From assembly GCA_902518955.1 (NCBI GenBank), contig CABYIR010000003.1:1-64000 (forward strand): DNA of 64,000 nucleotides, in the 5' to 3' direction. Of the stretch, positions 59,062 through 64,000 are shown in pieces; the stretch's first letter is position 1; each line of letters opens with the position of its first letter. The position numbers were made by a program, and so were the translations under genes. Source of the stretch: an uncultured Pelagibacteraceae bacterium. GTDB taxonomy: Bacteria > Pseudomonadota > Alphaproteobacteria > Pelagibacterales > AG-422-B15. The notes beneath the pieces are model-generated. The model saw nothing but the letters and a program-made list of their open reading frames with translations. It had not been told where the DNA came from and made no database searches.

Positions 59062-60897
59062 TTAGATACATTGACCATTTAAAAAACTATCATAATAAAC
59101 TGAGACTTCTTTTTTAGATAATGTTGTACGATCAAATAGATCATCAAAAATAATACATTTTTGTTCAATAGATAAATTTTCACTTGATAGATTTTGTATT
59201 ATAGAATCTGATGATAATATTGCATTATTCATTTTTATACCTTGATCATTCTCAGTATCAAATACAATAAATTTTTCGTTACTTTTATTTACCCAATGAT
59301 CCCATTTCATTTTTAGTGGGTATGGATTTGAGTTAGGATTACCGTCATAAGCAAAGTTCACCCAGTATTGACTCATTAAAATAGATAAGTTTTTATCAAA
59401 AATTGCATTTTCTTTCCTATATAAAATTTCAGATAAACTACTTTCTCTTCCATCAATTATCTCTGGTGAATTAAAAACAAAACCAATTTCTAAGCCATGA
59501 GCTGCTCCTAATAATTTTGAAAAATCCATACCAAGAAAAGATGGTTCTTCGTCCCAATCAAATCTATATGAATATACATTGTTAATATTTTTACTTGATA
59601 TATTTCTAGATAGATTGTCTACAGCATCTAATTTCCATGCATCACTTTCATATCTTGAATAAGCGTCATAGAATTTCTCATCTTTTTGTTTTGTCCACAA
59701 TCCTAATGCTGGATGCATATTTGTAATAAAGCCTGGTAGTACAGTTTTAACAAATCTTTTATCTCCACTTATAAACAGCTTATTCTCGTCTCGATTTGTT
59801 CCTAAAATTATCTCTTTATCTTGAAATTTTCCCCTGACATATGACTCAAAAATACCCTCCTCTGGAATTATAATTCCATCTGGAATTACATTGGGCACAT
59901 CAATTAAACCTCCGGCATCTTCTCTGATACGATAAAAACTTATGATCTCTTCTTTAGATAGATCTCTTAAATAATTCCCTAAATTATCTTCATCTTCCAA
60001 TGTCTCTTTTAGAGTCATTGGATTCATGTTGGAGTTTTTTTTATTCAAAATACTTTTAATAAAAGTCATTGATCCTGAGACTGGATTATTTCTTGAGTAT
60101 TCAAGATCATCTGAAACTAGGTAACCGCTCTGTACTATTCCTCTTTGAAATAAGTTCTTTGCTGATTCAGCGAGATAAAGTGAAAGAACGTTTCGAGCCC
60201 CTGCAGACTCGCCAAAAATAGTAATATTATTTGGATCGCCACCAAAAGAGCTGATATTTTGATTTACCCATTCTAAAGATTTTATCATATCAAGGGTTCC
60301 AAAATTTGGCGATTTATCAAGTGGTTCGTTAGAATTGGAATTTAAGTCTGGTACAGAAAACCAGCCGAAAGGTCCGAGTCTATAATTAACTGAAACGAGA
60401 ATAACATCATGAAATTTTAGAAAATTAGTAGGTATGTACATAGGAGATGCTGAATAGCCCCAAGTATTTCCACCTCCGTGAATCCAAAACATTACTGGAA
60501 GTTTTTTGTTGCTTTTAAAAGAGTCTGCTGGTGAAAATATGTTTAAATATAAACAATCTTCAGATCCAAAGATTGTTCCTTCTTTTTGTCCAGTAATTAA
60601 TTCATCATAAAAATTTGATACTTGAACACATCTATTAGGTAATTTAGTGGCATCAAAACGATTTGATGTAAATTCAAAATCACGTGGAGCTTTCCACCTT
60701 AACTCTCCTTCTGGTGCTTTGGCATAAGGTATTCCATACCATGCATATATATCTTTTTGATCCTCTTCATTTATTTTTGTGCCAACAATCTCAACATCAT
60801 CTAAAACTACTTTTGACCCATCAACGACCTCATTTGAAAAGGAGTGTGCGCCGGTAAAAGCAAATAAGATTAGAATTGTTACTAAAATTTTTTTCAT
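59062..60897 (-). CDS. Type-B carboxylesterase/lipase (secreted)
   Basis: A 611 aa alpha/beta-hydrolase with a signal peptide (MKKILVTILILFAFTGAHSFS). EDCLYLNIFSPA is the type-B signature 2 with its cysteine, PVMFWIHGGGNTWG the oxyanion region, FGESAGARNVLSLY (~residues 228-241) the nucleophile elbow, and GAAHGLEIGFVF supplies the catalytic His. Likely periplasmic or extracellular, hydrolysing carboxylic esters. Its start overlaps the nnrD stop by 4 nt. Confidence 0.9.
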   Translation of the reverse strand: MKKILVTILILFAFTGAHSFSNEVVDGSKVVLDDVEIVGTKINEEDQKDIYAWYGIPYAKAPEGELRWKAPRDFEFTSNRFDATKLPNRCVQVSNFYDELITGQKEGTIFGSEDCLYLNIFSPADSFKSNKKLPVMFWIHGGGNTWGYSASPMYIPTNFLKFHDVILVSVNYRLGPFGWFSVPDLNSNSNEPLDKSPNFGTLDMIKSLEWVNQNISSFGGDPNNITIFGESAGARNVLSLYLAESAKNLFQRGIVQSGYLVSDDLEYSRNNPVSGSMTFIKSILNKKNSNMNPMTLKETLEDEDNLGNYLRDLSKEEIISFYRIREDAGGLIDVPNVIPDGIIIPEEGIFESYVRGKFQDKEIILGTNRDENKLFISGDKRFVKTVLPGFITNMHPALGLWTKQKDEKFYDAYSRYESDAWKLDAVDNLSRNISSKNINNVYSYRFDWDEEPSFLGMDFSKLLGAAHGLEIGFVFNSPEIIDGRESSLSEILYRKENAIFDKNLSILMSQYWVNFAYDGNPNSNPYPLKMKWDHWVNKSNEKFIVFDTENDQGIKMNNAILSSDSIIQNLSSENLSIEQKCIIFDDLFDRTTLSKKEVSVYYDSFLNGQCI

Positions 60898-61742
60898 TGT
60901 ATCTTTAATTTTGACAGGTTTTTAACTATAAGTGGAATATTATCAACTAGGTCATCAGCTATTAATCCGGGCCCTAATAATTCACCTAACTGAGAATGGA
61001 TCCAGGAACCGGCACAAGCTGCATCAAAAGCTTTCATTTTATTGTGTCCAATTAATGATGATATTATTCCCGCTAAAACATCACCTGACCCCGCTGTAGC
61101 AAGATATGGGGCTTTAGAAGAGTTGATTACAACTTTACCTGAAGGATGAGCAATTACAGTGTCTGAACCTTTTAATAAAACAATGCTTCCTGCTTTTTTT
61201 GCCCCTTCAACTGTTCTAACCACTTTATCTTCTATGTTATTTATTTCATCTCCGAACAATCTTTTAAATTCACCTTCATGTGGAGTGAGTATTGTATGTT
61301 CATATGTATCTATAAATAGTTCATCAGGGGAATTTTCAAAGCTAGTAATAGCATCGGCATCAATGACAACATGATCAATAAAAGCAAGAGCTAATAGAGT
61401 TCTAGCTTTTGTTTCATCAGAGATAGTATTTCCAGGTCCTATCAAGACTGATGAGATTTTCTTGTCTTTAAGCATCGATTGAAATTCATTTTTATTCTGA
61501 ATTACTGCAATCAACTCGACCGATATTTGAGGCTCCAAAATCTGAGCTGACTCTTTGTCACAAATGAGTTTTACTGCTCCTGCGCCAACTCTCATAGCGG
61601 CTCTTCCTGCGAGCCTAGCAGCACCAGTCTTGAATGCAGGACCTGAGTTAATTAATACCAATCCTCTTGAATACTTATGATCAGTATTTCCGGGAAAAGG
61701 GAACTGGTCAATCCACAAGTCGGGGGAGTTTTTTAAAATCAT
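60894..61742 (-). CDS. nnrD: ADP-dependent NAD(P)HX dehydratase
   Basis: Repairs hydrated NADH/NADPH (S-epimer) using ADP. The 282 aa protein is only the C-terminal kinase-fold domain of the bifunctional Nnr enzyme; the epimerase (YjeF-N) half is missing and is not elsewhere in the window. Family blocks: GAARLAGRAAMRVGAGAVKL (~residues 37-56), ILTPHEGEFKRLFG, VLLKGSDTVIAHPSG and the catalytic loop ATAGSGDVLAGIISSLIG (~213-230). It is divergent from glnB across 228 nt. Confidence 0.9.
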   Translation of the reverse strand: MILKNSPDLWIDQFPFPGNTDHKYSRGLVLINSGPAFKTGAARLAGRAAMRVGAGAVKLICDKESAQILEPQISVELIAVIQNKNEFQSMLKDKKISSVLIGPGNTISDETKARTLLALAFIDHVVIDADAITSFENSPDELFIDTYEHTILTPHEGEFKRLFGDEINNIEDKVVRTVEGAKKAGSIVLLKGSDTVIAHPSGKVVINSSKAPYLATAGSGDVLAGIISSLIGHNKMKAFDAACAGSWIHSQLGELLGPGLIADDLVDNIPLIVKNLSKLKIQ

Positions 61743-61898
61743 GATATAATTCGCATCATCTTAATAAATTCAATAGTTTGCTTATTACAATATTTTTAAG
61801 ATATTTAAATAAATTATTGATTCAAATGAACTATTTAAAAATCTAAAATTATATAATATTTTATAGAAATATTTGTGTCAATTTGGCATAAGTTCTAA

Positions 61899-61938
61899 AT
61901 AGTGCAATGTTTTCTTTGTATCTAATTATAGTGCATTG
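61899..61938. promoter_or_regulatory. Direct repeat in the glnB promoter region
   Basis: ATAGTGCAATG (61899-61909) and ATAGTGCATTG (61928-61938) are the same 11-mer with one mismatch, 29 bp apart. The second copy includes TATAGT, a good -10 match ~32 nt before the glnB ATG. The pair may be an operator or promoter duplication for the glnB-glnII-glnA cluster. Confidence 0.4.
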
Positions 61939-61949
61939 CTCAATTTTAA

Positions 61950-62306
<357 letters not shown>

Positions 62307-62330
62307 TTTTTTTTAAGAAAGAAGGCATAC

Positions 62331-63302
62331 ATGAATACATTCGAATACATCTGGCTAGATGGTTATCAACCTGAGCCTTTCATGAGAAGCAAAGTAAAAG
62401 CTACTGATCAAGGATCGGCACCAGATTGGTCATTTGATGGCTCATCTACAAAACAAGCAGAGGGTGGAAGTTCAGATTGTCTTCTATTACCAGTACAAAC
62501 ATATTCAAATCCCAATGGACATGATTTAGTTATGACTCAAGTTCAAGCTGCTGATCATACAACTCATCCATCAAATTTTAGAGCTGCTGCTGCTGAGGTA
62601 GTTACGGATGAATGGTGGTTTGGTTTTGAACAAGAATTCTTTTTTACAGATCCAAAAAATGGCGAACCTCTTGGCTGGGAGTCTGGAACTCCAAGAGAAC
62701 AAGGAGAATACTATTGTGGTGTTGGAGCAGGCAATGTTGTGGGTCGCGAAATTTCAGATGCCCATTTACAAGCATGCTTAGATGTAGGCATAACTTTGAC
62801 TGGAACTAATGCAGAGGTGGCACTTGGTCAATGGGAATATCAGTGCTTTGGTAAAGGAATTAAGGCAGCAGATGACTTATGGGTTAGTCGATACCTTTTA
62901 TTTAAAACTGCTGAAAAATATGGTATTGGCGTTAATATTCATCCAAAGCCAAAAACCGGTGACTGGAATGGTTCTGGAATGCACACCAATTTTTCTAATG
63001 AAGAAATGAGATCAAAGGGCTCAGAAGAATTATTTTCATCCATGTGTGAAAAACTAGGCAAGGTTCATGAAGATGGTATCGCATCATATGGCTCAGATAA
63101 TGATATGAGACTAACTGGCCTCCATGAAACTCAAAATATCGAGCAATTTTCTTATGGAGTTAGTGATAGAGGAGCGAGTATTCGGATACCTGTTTATACA
63201 GTTGAAAATAACTGGAATGGTTATTTAGAAGATAGAAGACCTGCCTCAAACGCAGATCCATACAAAATACTTGCACATATTGTTGGAACTTTAACTAAGT
63301 AA
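62331..63302 (+). CDS. glnII: Type II (eukaryotic-like) glutamine synthetase
   Basis: Makes glutamine from glutamate, ammonia and ATP. At 323 aa it has the short GSII architecture: FEYIWLDGYQPEPFMRSKVK at the start, DWSFDGSSTKQAEGGSSD (~residues 32-49), WWFGFEQEFFF (~94-104) with metal-binding Glu, and NIHPKPKTGDWNGSGMHTNFS (~203-223; core KTGDWNGSGMHTNFS). GSII is not adenylylated by GlnE. It follows glnB by 24 nt and precedes a type I enzyme, a hairpin lying between them. Confidence 0.95.
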   Translation: MNTFEYIWLDGYQPEPFMRSKVKATDQGSAPDWSFDGSSTKQAEGGSSDCLLLPVQTYSNPNGHDLVMTQVQAADHTTHPSNFRAAAAEVVTDEWWFGFEQEFFFTDPKNGEPLGWESGTPREQGEYYCGVGAGNVVGREISDAHLQACLDVGITLTGTNAEVALGQWEYQCFGKGIKAADDLWVSRYLLFKTAEKYGIGVNIHPKPKTGDWNGSGMHTNFSNEEMRSKGSEELFSSMCEKLGKVHEDGIASYGSDNDMRLTGLHETQNIEQFSYGVSDRGASIRIPVYTVENNWNGYLEDRRPASNADPYKILAHIVGTLTK

Positions 63303-63331
63303 GCTGTAACATTAACTTAGTTAACGTTTTT
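63291..63331 (+). terminator. Hairpin with U-tract between glnII and glnA (terminator/attenuator candidate)
   Basis: TTAACTAAGT (63291-63300, overlapping the glnII stop) pairs perfectly with ACTTAGTTAA (63315-63324) around a 14-nt loop, followed by CG and five T (63327-63331). The stem has only two G-C pairs, so termination would be partial. It lies directly before the glnA Shine-Dalgarno. Confidence 0.5.
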
Positions 63332-63343
63332 AGGGGAGACAAC

Positions 63344-64000
63344 ATGACTACTGCAAGTGAAGCATTAAAGGTATTCAAAGATTCTGGCGCCAAATATTTA
63401 GATCTAAGATTTACTGATGTTAAAGGTAAATGGCAGCACCTAACAATGGATGGAACTGTTGTAGATGAAAATCTGTTAAATAGTGGTGTATTTTTTGATG
63501 GATCGTCTATTGCGGGATGGAAAGCAATAAATGAATCCGACATGGTTCTCAAGCCTGATCTCTCATCAACAGTCATGGATCCATTCACAGCTCAGCCAAC
63601 AATGATGATTTTTTGCGATATACTGGATGCAGTTACAAAAGAACCCTATGAAAGAGATCCTCGTGGAACTGCAAGAAAAGCCGAAGAATATGTTAAATCA
63701 AGTGGTATGGGTGACACTATTTACATTGGGCCCGAAGCTGAGTTTTTTGTTTTTGATGACGTTAAATTTCAAGTAGAAATGAATAAATCTAGTTTTGAAA
63801 TCGATAGTGCCGAAGGGCCTTACAATAGTGCAAAAAATTATGAGAGTGGTAACCTTGGTCACAGACCGGGAGTCAAAGGTGGGTATTTTCCTGTTCCCCC
63901 AGTTGACAGTGCTCAAGATATTAGAACTGAGTTTCTTGAAGAATTAAAAAACTTAGGTCTTAAGATGGAAAAGCATCACCATGAGGTTGCTCCAAGCCAA
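63344..64000 (+). CDS. glnA: Type I glutamine synthetase (partial, C-terminus outside window)
   Basis: Dodecameric glutamine synthetase. The visible 219 codons show YLDLRFTDVKGKWQHLTM (~residues 20-37), FFDGSSIAGWKAINESDM, the metal-binding GPEAEFFVFDDVKF (~127-140) and HHHEVAPSQ at the window edge. The start ATG 63344 has a strong Shine-Dalgarno (AGGGGAG, 7 nt). About half of a ~470 aa protein is seen, so the adenylylation-site Tyr cannot be checked. Third gene of glnB-glnII-glnA. Confidence 0.96.
   Translation, partial: MTTASEALKVFKDSGAKYLDLRFTDVKGKWQHLTMDGTVVDENLLNSGVFFDGSSIAGWKAINESDMVLKPDLSSTVMDPFTAQPTMMIFCDILDAVTKEPYERDPRGTARKAEEYVKSSGMGDTIYIGPEAEFFVFDDVKFQVEMNKSSFEIDSAEGPYNSAKNYESGNLGHRPGVKGGYFPVPPVDSAQDIRTEFLEELKNLGLKMEKHHHEVAPSQ

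Noticed and set aside
61884-61906. Possible sigma-54 promoter before glnB (TTGGCA...GTGCA)
   Set aside because: The GG and GC elements are 19 bp apart, not the 10-bp gap required for -24/-12 promoters.

Overview
The window is a stretch of an AT-rich, gene-dense alphaproteobacterial chromosome. The evidence is the gene order (tig-clpP-clpX-lon-hup-tRNAs, nuoA to nuoN-birA-coaX-rnj-mce-DUF1467-proS-lolCE-lolD-dnaE, then rpsB-tsf-pyrH-frr-uppS-cdsA-dxr), the short ProRS without editing insert, RNase J, and a structured leader before rpsB like the one described in SAR11 and relatives. Small genes, many 1-17 nt overlaps and low GC suggest a streamlined marine lineage (SAR11/HIMB59-like or similar). 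That placement is inference.

Region 1 (1-29.7 kb, all minus strand) is housekeeping. From right to left it holds the complete 14-gene NADH dehydrogenase operon (nuoA-N), biotin ligase, pantothenate kinase, RNase J, methylmalonyl-CoA epimerase, prolyl-tRNA synthetase, the lipoprotein exporter LolCE/LolD and DNA polymerase III alpha. It continues with the ribosomal protein S2/EF-Ts block, UMP kinase and ribosome recycling factor, and ends in lipid and isoprenoid genes (uppS, cdsA, and dxr cut by the window edge).

Region 2 (29.7-46.7 kb, mixed strands) looks like an accessory block inserted between nuoA and a tRNA-Asp/tRNA-Val pair that usually lie close together. It holds an SMP-30-like lactonase plus a GST and a 2003-residue PA14/Ig-repeat autotransporter. 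A sulfur/peroxide cluster follows (rhodanese, methyltransferase, 1-Cys peroxiredoxin, divergent ETHE1-like persulfide dioxygenase). The rest is small membrane proteins, a flavodoxin-fold oxidoreductase, a cytosolic BtuF-like protein and a neutral-ceramidase-like secreted enzyme.

Region 3 (46.7-53.6 kb) is the proteostasis block: tRNA-Asp, tRNA-Val, hup with a strong terminator, lon, clpX, clpP, and tig directly behind tRNA-Leu.

Region 4 (53.7-64 kb) has a small lipoprotein, two secreted proteins ending in near-identical SHOCT tails, galE overlapping a 2-hydroxyacid dehydrogenase, an EamA transporter, a 43-residue DUF2256 zinc-ribbon protein, a type-B carboxylesterase and NAD(P)HX dehydratase. 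It closes with a nitrogen-assimilation cluster: glnB (PII) with an altered T-loop, a type II glutamine synthetase, and the start of a type I glutamine synthetase.

I see no CRISPR array, insertion sequence, integrase or phage. The best leads are the PII protein lacking Tyr51 next to tandem GSII/GSI with a hairpin between them, a perfect 22-bp palindrome at the start of the giant autotransporter, a candidate operator between the peroxiredoxin and persulfide dioxygenase genes, and the accessory block beside tRNA-Asp.
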